Shown here in pieces: positions 38,892 through 48,441 of a stretch of 64,000 nucleotides of DNA. How positions within the stretch are numbered: position 1 is the stretch's first letter; every line of letters starts with the position of its first letter. Origin of the DNA: Candidatus Arcticimaribacter forsetii (lineage in GTDB: Bacteria > Bacteroidota > Bacteroidia > Flavobacteriales > Flavobacteriaceae); contig NZ_OU342399.1 of assembly GCF_910589745.1 (NCBI RefSeq), forward strand, positions 868,001 through 932,000, read 5' to 3'. Position numbers and translations under genes: made by a program. A model generated the notes under the pieces. That model was not told the DNA's origin. It saw nothing but the letters and a program-made list of their open reading frames with translations, and did no database searches.

Positions 38892-40370
38892 ATGTCAAAA
38901 AAACTAACTAAACGCTCGGAAGATTATTCTAAGTGGTATAACGAATTAGTGAATAAAGCTGATTTAGCTGAAAACTCTGCAGTAAGAGGATGTATGGTAA
39001 TTAAACCCTATGGTTTTGCTATATGGGAAAAGATGCAAGCTGAGTTGGACAAAAAATTTAAGGAAACAGGTCATCAAAATGCTTATTTCCCTCTTTTTGT
39101 TCCCAAGAGTCTTTTTGAAGCAGAGGAAAAAAATGCTGAGGGTTTTGCGAAAGAGTGTGCAGTGGTGACTCATTATCGACTTAAGAACAATCCAGATGCA
39201 GAAGGAAAGTTGATGGTTGATCCTGAAGCTAAGCTTGAGGAAGAGCTTGTAGTTCGTCCGACCAGTGAAGCAATCATATGGAATACCTATAAAAACTGGA
39301 TTCAATCATATAGAGACTTACCAATTAAAATAAACCAATGGGCAAATGTAGTTCGTTGGGAAATGCGCACCCGTTTATTCTTAAGAACGGCTGAGTTTTT
39401 ATGGCAAGAAGGTCACACGGCTCATGCAACTAGGGAAGAAGCATTAGAAGAAACACTTTTAATTAATGATGTTTATGCAAATTTTGCGGAGAACTTCATG
39501 GCAATTCCTGTTATAAAAGGGGTAAAGTCAGAAAGTGAACGTTTTGCAGGAGCAGAGGAGACGTATTGCATTGAAGCATTAATGCAAGACGGTAAAGCTT
39601 TGCAGGCTGGAACCTCCCATTTTTTAGGACAGAATTTCGCAAAAGCATTTGATGTGAAGTACGCAACCAAAGAAGGTGGTTTAGAGTATGTTTGGGCCTC
39701 TTCTTGGGGAGTTTCAACTCGTTTAATGGGAGCATTAATAATGACTCATTCTGACGATAATGGATTAGTTTTACCTCCAAACTTAGCACCAATACAAGTT
39801 GTTATTGTGCCTATTTACAAGGGGGAGGAGCAATTGGCGGAAATTTCTGTAGTTGCAAACAGTATAAAACAAGAATTAGAACAGGTTGGAGTAAGTGTAA
39901 AATTTGATGATCGTGATAATGTTAAACCTGGTTTTAAATTTAATGATTACGAGTTAAAAGGAGTGCCTCTGAGAATCGCTATTGGGCCCAAAGATTTAGA
40001 GAAGAAATCGGTTGAATTAGCTAGAAGAGACACTTTATCAAAAACATTTGTTCCTCAAGATGAACTCGCAACATTAATCCCTGAATTACTTAAAGAAATT
40101 CAAGAAACACTCTTTACAAAAGCTAAAGACTTTAGGAATGATCATGTTACTGAAGTAAATGATTTTGATGAGTTTAAAGAAGTTTTAAAGACTAAAGGAG
40201 GGTTTATTTCTGCACATTGGGATGGGACATCAGAAACAGAAGATCAAATAAAAAAGCTTACAAAAGCAACTATTAGATGTATTCCTTATGATTCTGAACT
40301 ACAAAATGGATCTTGTGTATTTAGTGGGAATCCGTCATCACAAAGGGTTTTGTTTGCTAAAGCCTATTAA
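38892..40370 (+). CDS. proS: prolyl-tRNA synthetase (archaeal/eukaryal-type)
   Basis: The 492-residue class II enzyme charges tRNA-Pro. It is the shorter form without the bacterial editing insertion. Motif 2 lies in [29 protein letters not shown] and motif 3 in the [14 protein letters not shown] region. The C-terminal domain ends with the zinc-site region [16 protein letters not shown] and a terminal tyrosine (KAY), as typical of the ProS type 3 group. It is monocistronic. Confidence 0.96.
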   Translation: MSKKLTKRSEDYSKWYNELVNKADLAENSAVRGCMVIKPYGFAIWEKMQAELDKKFKETGHQNAYFPLFVPKSLFEAEEKNAEGFAKECAVVTHYRLKNNPDAEGKLMVDPEAKLEEELVVRPTSEAIIWNTYKNWIQSYRDLPIKINQWANVVRWEMRTRLFLRTAEFLWQEGHTAHATREEALEETLLINDVYANFAENFMAIPVIKGVKSESERFAGAEETYCIEALMQDGKALQAGTSHFLGQNFAKAFDVKYATKEGGLEYVWASSWGVSTRLMGALIMTHSDDNGLVLPPNLAPIQVVIVPIYKGEEQLAEISVVANSIKQELEQVGVSVKFDDRDNVKPGFKFNDYELKGVPLRIAIGPKDLEKKSVELARRDTLSKTFVPQDELATLIPELLKEIQETLFTKAKDFRNDHVTEVNDFDEFKEVLKTKGGFISAHWDGTSETEDQIKKLTKATIRCIPYDSELQNGSCVFSGNPSSQRVLFAKAY

Positions 40371-40445
40371 TCAACGAAATGAGAACACTCTGTTTTTTAA
40401 AGAAATAATATTTTAAAAAAATCAATAAAAATTAATCGAAAAGGG

Positions 40446-40476
40446 TTGCGAGATATATTTATTCGTTTTAAATTTG
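40446..40476 (+). promoter_or_regulatory. promoter of tRNA-Glu/rpsT
   Basis: TTG at 40446-40448, a 20-nt spacer and TAAATTTG at 40469-40476 fit the Bacteroidota -33/-7 consensus. The tRNA 5' end is 15 nt downstream. Confidence 0.7.
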
Positions 40477-40490
40477 CAACCATAAAAAAT

Positions 40491-40562
40491 GGCCCGTTCG
40501 TCTATCGGTTAGGACGTTAGGTTTTCATCCTAGAAAGAGGGGTTCGACTCCCCTACGGGCTA
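40491..40562 (+). tRNA. tRNA-Glu (anticodon TTC)
   Basis: A full cloverleaf is visible: acceptor GGCCCGT/ACGGGCT (G-U closing pair), D-arm, anticodon loop with TTC in GGTTTTCATCC, and T-arm GGGGTTCGACTCCCC. Discriminator A is at 40562; CCA is not encoded. rpsT starts 22 nt later. Confidence 0.95.
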
Positions 40563-40584
40563 CACATAAAAAAACAACATTTAG

Positions 40585-40836
40585 ATGGCAAATCATAAAT
40601 CTGCATTAAAAAGAATTAGATCAAACGACAAGAAGCGTTTACGTAACCGTTTTCAACACAAAACAACACGTAATGCGATCAAAAAGTTAAAAGAATTAAC
40701 TGATCGTAAAGAGGCTGATGTTTTATTAAAAAGCGTTATTTCTATGGTAGATAAACTTTCTAAAAGAAACATCATTCATGCTAACAAAGCTGCAAACCTT
40801 AAGTCTAAATTGACTAAGCACGTTTCTGCTATCTAG
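40585..40836 (+). CDS. rpsT: 30S ribosomal protein S20
   Basis: The 83-residue, strongly basic three-helix protein binds 16S rRNA early in 30S assembly. The N-terminal MANHKSALKRIRSNDKKRLRN and the C-terminal IIHANKAANLKSKLTKHV are typical. It lies just 22 nt after tRNA-Glu without its own -7 box, so tRNA and mRNA probably come from one transcript processed at the tRNA 3' end. A terminator follows. Confidence 0.97.
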   Translation: MANHKSALKRIRSNDKKRLRNRFQHKTTRNAIKKLKELTDRKEADVLLKSVISMVDKLSKRNIIHANKAANLKSKLTKHVSAI

Positions 40837-40855
40837 TAGTTGAAAATTTTAATAT

Positions 40856-40885
40856 AAAGCACTATCATTAGATAGTGCTTTTTTT
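40856..40885 (+). terminator. rpsT terminator
   Basis: AAAGCACTATC and GATAGTGCTTT form an 11-bp stem with a 4-nt loop (ATTA), then a T run. Confidence 0.9.
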
Positions 40886-40922
40886 GGTCTTAACTCAAGA
40901 TACTTTTAATGTAAATTGGTTC

Positions 40923-40956
40923 AAAAAAAAGCGCTGTTATTAAACAGCGCTTTTTT
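40923..40956 (-). terminator. rho terminator (bidirectional)
   Basis: GCGCTGTT and AACAGCGC form a perfect 8-bp stem with a 4-nt loop, flanked by A and T runs on both sides. It serves the minus-strand rho gene and backs up rpsT. Confidence 0.85.
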
Positions 40957-40977
40957 ATATTTATAATTTATCAAAAA

Positions 40978-42627
40978 CTACGTATTCATAGAAATCAGGA
41001 ACTCTTCATTGTTTTTAGTTCTCTTAAATCTATCATTTATGAATTCCATAGCTTCCACAGGGTTCATATCCGCAAGATACTTACGCATAATCCACATACG
41101 CTGTACTGTATTTTCGTCTAATAAGATATCATCACGTCTTGTACTAGAAGAAATAAGATCTATTGCAGGGAAAATACGTCTATTAGAAATCTTACGATCT
41201 AATTGTAACTCCATGTTTCCAGTACCTTTAAATTCTTCAAAAATTACTTCATCCATTTTAGAGCCGGTTTCAGTTAAAGCGGTTGCAATGATTGAAAGAG
41301 AACCTCCTTTTTCAATATTTCTAGCTGCACCAAAGAATCTTTTTGGTTTATGTAATGCATTCGCATCAACCCCACCACTTAGAATTTTTCCAGATGCAGG
41401 TTGAACGGTGTTGTAAGCTCGGGCCAAACGAGTTATTGAATCCAATAATATAACAACATCGTGTCCACATTCTACTAAGCGTTTTGCTTTTTCTAAAACA
41501 ATATTAGCAACTTTTACATGTCTATCTGCTGGTTCATCAAAAGTTGAAGCAACTACCTCTCCTTTTACATTACGTTGCATGTCGGTTACCTCTTCCGGAC
41601 GTTCATCAATTAATAAGATTATTTGATAGACTTCAGGATGATTAGCCGCAATTGCATTTGCAATATCTTTAAGTAACATGGTCTTACCCGTCTTAGGTTG
41701 AGAAACAATCATTCCTCTTTGTCCTTTTCCAATCGGAGAGAATAAGTCGATAATTCTTGTAGAAATCGTACTTTGTTTTTCTGCTAATTTGAATTTTTCT
41801 TGTGGGAAAAGGGGAGTCAAATGTTCAAATGAAACACGATCGCGAACCACTTTTGGATCAAGACCATTAATTTTATTAACTTTGATAAGGGGGAAATATT
41901 TTTCTCCTTCTTTTGGCGGTCTAACGGTACCTAATACTGTATCTCCAGTTTTTAATCCAAATAAACGTATTTGTGACTGAGAAACGTATACGTCATCTGG
42001 AGATGAAAGATAATGGTAGTCAGATGATCTTAAAAATCCATAACCCTCAGACATTATATCCAGTACACCTTCTGAGTCAATGATCCCTTCAAATTCATAA
42101 TCAGGCTCACGATATCTATTACGCTTGTCTTTGTTATGATTGTGATCTGCTTTCTTTTGGTTGGGATTATTGTTTTTTCTCTGGTTTGGATTTTGTTTAT
42201 GGTTTCCGTTTTGTTTCTGGTTTGGATTCCCGTTTTGTTTTTGATTTGGGTTTCCTTTATGAACGGGTTTTTTAGAATCCTGTGGATTTACTTTTTCAGG
42301 CTTTGAATTTTCCTTAGAATTGGTTTCTGATTTTGTTTCTTCAGAAGTTTCCTTTTCAACCGAAATTACTTTTTTATTTTTTTGTGGTTTCGGCTTGTTT
42401 GTTGTTGGTTTCGGTTCAGACCCATTTTTTTCATCGTTAACAACGAGTTTACTTTCCGTTGTTTTGGGAGCTTTTTTAATTGCATCTGGGTTTGCTGAAA
42501 CGAAGTCGATTATTTGATAAATCAAATCCATTTTCTTCAAGCCTGTAATTCTTTTTACTCCAATTGACTTAGCAATAACCTGTAAATCAGGTAGTTTTTT
42601 ACTCTTTAATTCTGATATTTCGTACAT
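40978..42627 (-). CDS. rho: transcription termination factor Rho with low-complexity N-terminal insert
   Basis: This RNA-dependent hexameric helicase releases RNA polymerase. The 549 residues are longer than E. coli Rho (419). The extra length is an Asn/Lys/Gln-rich disordered insert between the N-terminal helix bundle (1-40) and the RNA-binding cold-shock domain, including tandem NPNQKQNG units. The core is intact: primary RNA site [23 protein letters not shown], Walker [10 protein letters not shown], Walker [17 protein letters not shown], and R-loop [18 protein letters not shown]. Such inserts are known in Bacteroidota Rho and may promote RNA binding or condensation. Confidence 0.96.
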   Translation of the reverse strand: MYEISELKSKKLPDLQVIAKSIGVKRITGLKKMDLIYQIIDFVSANPDAIKKAPKTTESKLVVNDEKNGSEPKPTTNKPKPQKNKKVISVEKETSEETKSETNSKENSKPEKVNPQDSKKPVHKGNPNQKQNGNPNQKQNGNHKQNPNQRKNNNPNQKKADHNHNKDKRNRYREPDYEFEGIIDSEGVLDIMSEGYGFLRSSDYHYLSSPDDVYVSQSQIRLFGLKTGDTVLGTVRPPKEGEKYFPLIKVNKINGLDPKVVRDRVSFEHLTPLFPQEKFKLAEKQSTISTRIIDLFSPIGKGQRGMIVSQPKTGKTMLLKDIANAIAANHPEVYQIILLIDERPEEVTDMQRNVKGEVVASTFDEPADRHVKVANIVLEKAKRLVECGHDVVILLDSITRLARAYNTVQPASGKILSGGVDANALHKPKRFFGAARNIEKGGSLSIIATALTETGSKMDEVIFEEFKGTGNMELQLDRKISNRRIFPAIDLISSSTRRDDILLDENTVQRMWIMRKYLADMNPVEAMEFINDRFKRTKNNEEFLISMNT

Positions 42628-42759
42628 TCTTTATTTGTGAAATTGACTTCTCCCGTAGAATCCGGATTAAGTATGATGTTTTGTTGAAGAACATCTACTG
42701 GAATAGTAGATTGTTATAACAATATTACGAAAAAAATATAACCTCCAACGAAAAATCTT

Positions 42760-42767
42760 TAATTTTG
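42760..42767 (+). promoter_or_regulatory. -7 box for the DUF4293 gene
   Basis: TAATTTTG matches the consensus. Its last three bases form the in-frame TTG at 42765, so that codon cannot be the start; ATG 42780 is used. Confidence 0.55.
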
Positions 42768-42779
42768 AAAAAAAAAATA

Positions 42780-43175
42780 ATGCTTCAGAGAATCCAAACC
42801 GTTTTTTTATTGTGCTACATCATGTTAATACTGATTGTAAATTTCTTTTATCCTCCTGCTATTACGGATAGTTTACAAGAACTTTCATCTTTAATTACGC
42901 TTGCTCCCTATATTTTTTCAATACTTATTTTTATTAATATTTTATTGTTTTCAAAACGCACATTGCAACTTTTAATGAATAGAATTATTCTTTTTGCATC
43001 AATTGCATTAGAGATAGCACATCTGTATATGTATGATTCACAAAATTTTGAGCTACAAAGTCTTTTTTCTGTTCATTTTATAGCTGTTTTAGTAAGTTGG
43101 ATCTTACTTATTGTAGCTAATAAATACATTAAAAAAGATGAAAATTTAATTCGTTCTGTAGACCGTTTGCGTTAG
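42780..43175 (+). CDS. DUF4293 family membrane protein
   Basis: The 131-residue protein from ATG 42780 has four predicted membrane segments (about 5-25, 37-57, 66-84 and 98-117), beginning MLQRIQTVFLLCYIMLILIV. This is the usual start of DUF4293 proteins, which occur next to rho in many Bacteroidota. Function is unknown. It overlaps the convergent phosphoesterase gene by 4 nt. Confidence 0.85.
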   Translation: MLQRIQTVFLLCYIMLILIVNFFYPPAITDSLQELSSLITLAPYIFSILIFINILLFSKRTLQLLMNRIILFASIALEIAHLYMYDSQNFELQSLFSVHFIAVLVSWILLIVANKYIKKDENLIRSVDRLR

Positions 43176-43681
43176 TCTTTCACAGATCCCCTTATTCCAA
43201 GTTCAATTGCCTCAAGATTTTCAATTTTAGCTCCATTTATTTCAAAGCGAAGCATGGTTCTTATTTTATGAAACCCTTGAACTCCTGCAGCACCAGGATT
43301 CATATGTAAGTGGTTGTATTTTTTATCCTGCATTACTTTTAGGATATGAGAATGTCCACATATGAATATTTTCGGGAATGATTTACTCAATGCCTCCCGA
43401 ACTTTTGGGTTGTATCTTCCCGGGTTTCCACCTATGTGTGTCATTAAAACCTGAACTTTTTCACAATAAAAATGTTGAAACTCTGGAAAAGTGACTCGTG
43501 CCTCTTGCCCGTCTATGTTTCCATAGACCGCTTTTAGTGGTTTCAGTTTTTCAATGGTATCAGTAACATTTAGATCTCCGATATCACCAGCATGCCAAAC
43601 TTCGTCCGCTTGTTTAACATACTTTAAAATACTATTGTCTATATGTCCATGGGTATCCGAAAGAAGTAATATTTTTTTCAA
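43172..43681 (-). CDS. YfcE/MJ0936-type metallophosphoesterase
   Basis: The 169-residue calcineurin-like phosphodiesterase has the metal motifs DTHGH (D9, H11), HAGDIGD, GNIDG, THIGG and CGHSHI, all intact. Members hydrolyse small phosphodiesters; the natural substrate is uncertain. The start is TTG at 43681 giving MKKILLLSDTHGH, matching the family's N-terminus; no ATG is available upstream in frame. It converges with the DUF4293 gene. Confidence 0.9.
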   Translation of the reverse strand: MKKILLLSDTHGHIDNSILKYVKQADEVWHAGDIGDLNVTDTIEKLKPLKAVYGNIDGQEARVTFPEFQHFYCEKVQVLMTHIGGNPGRYNPKVREALSKSFPKIFICGHSHILKVMQDKKYNHLHMNPGAAGVQGFHKIRTMLRFEINGAKIENLEAIELGIRGSVKD

Positions 43682-43709
43682 CTAGGTGTAAAGTTTTTAA
43701 TGTACATTT

Positions 43710-44124
43710 ATGAAACCAAATCTTATTCTAATGCAATATACTGCAAAACACCCTTGCAACTCTTTTATTGATATAGTTTCAACTGGAATAAATTATCGTT
43801 TGTTTGAAGATCATGTTTCAAAGGAAATTTTATATTCTGATATAACTCGGATGAATATAAAAAAAGAGTACCCTTCTCATTTTAAATTACTGTTTTTTAC
43901 GGGTTCATTTTTAATTTCAACTGGAATATTGTTTAGTAATGTAAATGGCTTTTTCAATGTTATTCATGCTATTGTATGGGTAGTTTTTTTTATATGTAAT
44001 TAAAATTAAAGAATCGTATACAATTCAAATTCATAGAGGGCCTTTAGTTGCTGAAGTTTTTTTAACTAACAACAAAATAGATGCGGAGAGGGTTATTGCT
44101 GAGATTGAGTCAAATATCAGCTAA
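43710..44124 (+). pseudogene. small membrane protein gene with frameshift at a T8 run
   Basis: Reading from ATG 43710 gives 97 residues, with a soluble start (MKPNLILMQYTAKHPCNSF) and hydrophobic segments (about 58-96). It then ends at TAA 44001-44003 right after a run of eight Ts (43984-43991). The +1 frame continues from there as IKIKESYTIQIHRGPLVAEV then KIDAERVIAEIES to TAA 44122-44124, which looks like real protein. Removing one T joins the two into a protein of about 137 residues. It is a frameshift mutation, a sequencing error, or slippage. The family was not recognised. Confidence 0.6.
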
Positions 44125-44190
44125 CCCACAATTTTTATTAATTTAAACTAAGGTTTTCTCTTTTAAATTTATTCATCCTATAAAATCTAA

Positions 44191-44198
44191 TATCTTTG
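44191..44198 (+). promoter_or_regulatory. -7 box giving a predicted leaderless GTG start for truA
   Basis: TATCTTTG is followed by exactly 4 nt and GTG at 44203. A start site 5 nt after the box would make the truA mRNA leaderless. Confidence 0.5.
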
Positions 44199-44202
44199 TA
44201 GG

Positions 44203-44952
44203 GTGAGGTATTTTATGAGTTTAGCGTACAATGGAACCCCTTTTCATGGGTGGCAATGTCAACCCAACGCAATCAGTGTTCAAGAGGTTCTAGAAGAGGC
44301 GCTTGCCACCGTATTGCGAATTCCAATAAAGATTACAGGAGCTGGAAGGACAGATACTGGGGTTCATGCAAAACTAATGGTTGCTCATTTTGATGCCGAT
44401 ATTCCACAAAAGGTTTATGATAACTTGGTGTATTTGCTCAATCAGTATCTTAAAAAAGAAATTGTAATTCATTCCATTCAGAAAGTAAAAGAGGATGCTC
44501 ATGCACGTTTCGACGCACTAATTAGAACCTATGAGTATCACATTGATGTTCAGAAAAATCCTTTTTCTAATGGACTTTCTTATGTTTTAAAAGATTCTTT
44601 AGATTTAAGTAAAATGAATGAAGCTGCTGACTTAATTAAAACGTTTAAAGATTTTGAAGCTTTTTCAAAAACCAATACAGATGTAAAAACTTTTTTCTGT
44701 GAAATTTCTCACGCAGAGTGGGTCAAAAAGGAGGGAGGGTATGTTTTTACCATAACAGCCAATCGTTTTTTGCGAAATATGGTCCGTGCAATTGTGGGAA
44801 CGCTCTTAGATGTAGGTACTAACAAAACTTCTGTTGCAGAAGTAGCTGAAATTATAAAAAGTAAGCAAAGAAGTAATGCTGGATTTTCTGTTCCGGCACA
44901 TGGGTTGTATCTTACCGATATTCAATACCCCAATAATATTTATATAAATTAA
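44203..44952 (+). CDS. truA: tRNA pseudouridine synthase A
   Basis: TruA isomerises uridines 38-40 in the anticodon stem-loop of many tRNAs. The 249-residue protein carries the catalytic aspartate D51 in GAGRTDTGVHA, and FDALIRTYEYHI and NRFLRNMVRAIVGTLLDVG. GTG 44203 (MRYFMSLAYNG) is chosen over ATG 44215 because TruA proteins of this group keep the RYF strand. The stop overlaps the next ATG by one base (TAATG), so it is coupled to the ABC exporter gene. Confidence 0.95.
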   Translation: MRYFMSLAYNGTPFHGWQCQPNAISVQEVLEEALATVLRIPIKITGAGRTDTGVHAKLMVAHFDADIPQKVYDNLVYLLNQYLKKEIVIHSIQKVKEDAHARFDALIRTYEYHIDVQKNPFSNGLSYVLKDSLDLSKMNEAADLIKTFKDFEAFSKTNTDVKTFFCEISHAEWVKKEGGYVFTITANRFLRNMVRAIVGTLLDVGTNKTSVAEVAEIIKSKQRSNAGFSVPAHGLYLTDIQYPNNIYIN

Positions 44953-46715
44953 TGGCAAAAGTTAACGGTAAAGTATTCGATTTAAAATTGTTTGGGAGAC
45001 TAATGGATTATTCTAATCCATATAGGTTAACTTATTATTTTGTACTTTTTTCTGCTATTTTACTTTCTGTATTCTCTACGCTCAGTCCCTATTTATTGAA
45101 AGTAGTTGTTGATGATTACATTACTCCTAAAGATTACGAAGGCTTACAGTTTTTTTCTCTGCTGATGTTGCTCACTTTATTTTTGGAAGTCTTTTTTCAA
45201 TTTATATTCATTTATTATGCAAATTGGCTTGGTCAGATGATTGTAAAGGACCTGCGAGTTGAGTTATTTCAAAAACTAATTCGTTTTAAAATGGCTTATT
45301 ATGATACTTCTGCCGTAGGTCGATTAGTTACTCGTTCGGTAAGTGATATTGAAACTATTGCTAGTATTTTTAGTCAAGGCTTGTTTATGATCATAGCCGA
45401 TTTATTAAAAATGGGTGTCGTAATAGGAGTAATGCTTTATGTTAATTGGCAGTTGTCTCTCATTGTTTTTTCTGTTTTACCTGTAATACTGTATGCAACT
45501 CGGGTTTTTCAAAAATCCATGAAGAAAGCTTTTGAGGAAGTAAGAAAGCAGGTAGCTAATTTAAATACTTTTGTTCAAGAACGCATTTCAGGAATGAAGA
45601 TTGTCCAGCTCTTTAATCGTGAGGTTATTGAACAGAAAACCTTCATGGAAATTAATTCTAAGCATAAAAAAGCATGGCTTAAAACCGTATGGTTTAACTC
45701 TATTTTCTTTCCGATTGCAGAACTTTCAACTTCTGTAACTATTGGGCTTTTGGTCTGGTATGGAGGGTTAAATGTAATTGCCCAAGGAACAATTACACTT
45801 GGGATTATATTTTTATTCATACAACTTTCCCAAATGCTTTTTAGACCTTTACGTCAAATTGCAGATAAGTTTAATACTCTACAAATGGGAATGGTAGCAG
45901 CAAATCGTGTATTTGCAATTCTTGAAACAGAGAGTCAAATCGAAGATAATGGAACGATCGAGGTTGAAGAGATTAAGGGAGAAATTAATTTAGAGAAACT
46001 TCACTTTTCTTACATTGAAGGAGAAGAGGTTCTAAGGGGAATTGATCTAAAAGTATATCCTGGAGAGACCGTTGCAATTGTTGGTGCTACTGGAGCCGGT
46101 AAGTCCACTATTATTAATTTGTTGTCTCGATTCTATGAATTCAATTCAGGAGATATAAAAATAGACGGGATTTCGATTAGAGACTATTCATTGAAAGATC
46201 TTAGAAGGCACGTAGCAGTTGTGTTGCAAGATGTTTTTTTATTTGCAGATACGATTTATAACAACATTGCACTATACAATCCTAGTATTAGTTTAAATCA
46301 AGTTGAAGCAGCTGCAAAAGAAATTGGGGTCCATGATTTTATAAATTCATTGCCGGGTGGTTATCAGTATAATGTTAAGGAACGGGGTGTTATGCTTTCT
46401 GCTGGGCAACGCCAATTAATTGCTTTTCTACGTGCTTATTTATCAAAGCCTACTATTTTAGTGTTAGACGAAGCAACTTCTTCAATTGACTCTTATTCCG
46501 AAGAATTAATTCAAAATGCAACTGAGACCATAACTCAAAACAAAACTTCATTAATAATAGCCCATAGATTGGCTACGATTCAAAACGCTGATCGTATTGT
46601 TGTTATGGATAAAGGTGAAATTGTAGAAATAGGAACTCACAAAGAACTCTTAAGTAAGAAAGAAGGATATTATCAGAAATTACATCAGGTTCAGTTTTCT
46701 GAGACCCTAGTCTAA
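44952..46715 (+). CDS. MsbA-like ABC exporter (fused permease and ATPase)
   Basis: The 587-residue half-transporter has a six-helix membrane domain (about 20-320) followed by an ABC ATPase. The ATPase has Walker A GATGAGKST, Q-loop VVLQDVFLF, signature LSAGQRQ (the usual second glycine is Ala), Walker B ILVLDEATSS and the H-loop IAHRLAT. It forms a homodimer or heterodimer and exports lipids or drugs; the substrate is unknown. It is translationally coupled to truA, an unrelated function, so the pairing is probably only transcriptional. Its 3' end overlaps cdaA by 4 nt in convergent orientation. Confidence 0.9.
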   Translation: MAKVNGKVFDLKLFGRLMDYSNPYRLTYYFVLFSAILLSVFSTLSPYLLKVVVDDYITPKDYEGLQFFSLLMLLTLFLEVFFQFIFIYYANWLGQMIVKDLRVELFQKLIRFKMAYYDTSAVGRLVTRSVSDIETIASIFSQGLFMIIADLLKMGVVIGVMLYVNWQLSLIVFSVLPVILYATRVFQKSMKKAFEEVRKQVANLNTFVQERISGMKIVQLFNREVIEQKTFMEINSKHKKAWLKTVWFNSIFFPIAELSTSVTIGLLVWYGGLNVIAQGTITLGIIFLFIQLSQMLFRPLRQIADKFNTLQMGMVAANRVFAILETESQIEDNGTIEVEEIKGEINLEKLHFSYIEGEEVLRGIDLKVYPGETVAIVGATGAGKSTIINLLSRFYEFNSGDIKIDGISIRDYSLKDLRRHVAVVLQDVFLFADTIYNNIALYNPSISLNQVEAAAKEIGVHDFINSLPGGYQYNVKERGVMLSAGQRQLIAFLRAYLSKPTILVLDEATSSIDSYSEELIQNATETITQNKTSLIIAHRLATIQNADRIVVMDKGEIVEIGTHKELLSKKEGYYQKLHQVQFSETLV

Positions 46716-47500
46716 AAAGATAGTTCCTCGCTGAGCATCCTTTTCAGTTTATCTACAGAGGTAAAGTTTATAAATTCTCCGTCTTTAATGTAGGTTATTT
46801 GGCCTCTTTGTTCAGAAACGACTATAACCAAAGCATCTGTTTTTTCAGATATACCAGCTCCTGCTCTGTGTCGTAAGCCGTACTTTTTAGGTATCATTTC
46901 TGAATCTGAAACTGGAAGAACCACTCTTGTTGCAGTAATTATATTGTCTTTTATAATTATTGCTCCATCGTGTAAGGGGCTATTTTTAAAAAAAATGGTT
47001 TCTAATATTTGTGAGGATAGCTCTATCTGAGTTCTATCTCCGGTGTTCTTTAAAAAGTCTAAAGAATTTGACCGTTCAATTACTATTATAGCTCCAGTTT
47101 TTTCACTTGCCATTTTCTCACAAGCATTGGTAAGTGTTGCAAGATCTAGTTTTACAACGCCGTCTTCCTGGCCTAGAAAGTTAAAATATCGAAAAAGACT
47201 TTTTCTGCTGGTATAATTTGTAGATCCAAGGAGAAGCAAAAATTTTCTAATTTCTTGTTGAAACACTACAATAAGAGCAAAAAATCCTACGCTTATAAAT
47301 TTCCCGAGGATATTACTTAAGACGTCCATATTAAGTGCGTCTGTAAGCACCCAAATTAGATATATAATTACAATCCCAAGGAATATATTAATAGCAACCG
47401 TTCCTTTTACTAATTTGTATAAATAGTAGAGTAGAATCGCAACCAAAATAATATCGGTTACATCAATAAAACTTATTTCTAAAAAGTTTAAACCTTCCAA
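46712..47500 (-). CDS. cdaA: diadenylate cyclase CdaA
   Basis: This membrane enzyme makes cyclic di-AMP from two ATP. The 262-residue protein has three N-terminal membrane helices (about 13-85) and a DisA_N catalytic domain with the essential D178-G-A (in LHDGAIII) and R210-H-R (GLRHRAGAGI). The start is TTG at 47500 (EGLNFLEISFIDV), since no ATG precedes the first helix and homologues start there. It is 31 nt downstream of folP on the same strand, the usual order in Flavobacteriia. No CdaR partner is present, as expected outside Firmicutes. Confidence 0.93.
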   Translation of the reverse strand: MEGLNFLEISFIDVTDIILVAILLYYLYKLVKGTVAINIFLGIVIIYLIWVLTDALNMDVLSNILGKFISVGFFALIVVFQQEIRKFLLLLGSTNYTSRKSLFRYFNFLGQEDGVVKLDLATLTNACEKMASEKTGAIIVIERSNSLDFLKNTGDRTQIELSSQILETIFFKNSPLHDGAIIIKDNIITATRVVLPVSDSEMIPKKYGLRHRAGAGISEKTDALVIVVSEQRGQITYIKDGEFINFTSVDKLKRMLSEELSF

Positions 47501-47531
47501 TGGAGTCTTGTTTTTTGTAAAATTAGAAAAA

Positions 47532-48371
47532 CTATTGAAGTGCCTCTAATAAATCAATACATTCTTTTGCTTCTTTGACATCGTGAACTCTAATGATCTG
47601 TGCTTTTTTGGATAGTGCTATGGTATTTAAGACTGTAGTTCCGTTTAATGCCGAGGCTGCATCTACTTGCAAGGTTTTGTATATCATTGATTTTCTAGAA
47701 ATACCTGCAAGTACTGGTGTATTAAGATTTTGAAAATCTTCTAGGTTCTTTAGAATGTTAAAATTATGTTCTTTTGTTTTTCCAAAACCAAAACCAGGGT
47801 CGATGATAAGATCATTAATCCCAGCAGTATGCGCTTCTTTTATTTTTTCAGAAAAGAAAAATATAAGCTCTTCCATTAAATTCCCATATTTCGGGTTCAG
47901 CTGCATGTCACTTGGTTTTCCTTGCATGTGCATTGCAATATAAGGAGCCTTGTGTCTTCCAACCACAGCTAACATTTCAGAGTCAAAACCACCTGCAGAT
48001 ATATCGTTTATTATAGAAGCCCCAAGTTCTAAAGCTTCGGATGCTACTTTAGATCTAAAGGTGTCTATCGAAAAATACATTTCAGGAAATTCAGTAATTA
48101 GTTTTTCTAAAACGGGGAGTAAGCGATTTAGTTCTTCATTTTCCTTCACTTGGTTTGCTCCAGGCTTTGAGCTTACTGCTCCAATGTCAATAAAGTCAGC
48201 GCCTTCAAGAATCATTCTTTCGCATTGTTTAGTTGCATGGTCTATTGAATTAAAATTCCCACCATCAAAAAAAGAGTCGGGAGTAAGATTAAGGATCCCC
48301 ATTATTTTTGGTTTTGAAAAATCAAGAAGGTTCCCTCTACAATTAATTGTCATGCTGCGTTTGGTATTCAT
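47532..48371 (-). CDS. folP: dihydropteroate synthase
   Basis: The enzyme couples p-aminobenzoate with dihydropterin pyrophosphate in folate synthesis and is the sulfonamide target. The 279 residues have the signature blocks KIMGILNLTPDSFFDGG, DIGAVSSKPGA (pterin loop), FSIDTFRS, INDISAGG, DPGFGFGKT and AGISRKSMI. It runs with cdaA downstream and is divergent from the DUF1599 gene. folE is also in the window but not in the same operon. Confidence 0.96.
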   Translation of the reverse strand: MNTKRSMTINCRGNLLDFSKPKIMGILNLTPDSFFDGGNFNSIDHATKQCERMILEGADFIDIGAVSSKPGANQVKENEELNRLLPVLEKLITEFPEMYFSIDTFRSKVASEALELGASIINDISAGGFDSEMLAVVGRHKAPYIAMHMQGKPSDMQLNPKYGNLMEELIFFFSEKIKEAHTAGINDLIIDPGFGFGKTKEHNFNILKNLEDFQNLNTPVLAGISRKSMIYKTLQVDAASALNGTTVLNTIALSKKAQIIRVHDVKEAKECIDLLEALQ

Positions 48372-48441
48372 GAATAACTTTTTTAGGAATATTTGAAAGA
48401 CTTAAAAAATTAAACGAAATTTACACATATTTGCAATACCT

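Noticed and set aside
42128..42300. CRISPR-like short repeats
   Set aside because: The repeats are codon-level repeats of the NPNQKQNG units within rho, in frame and without spacers.
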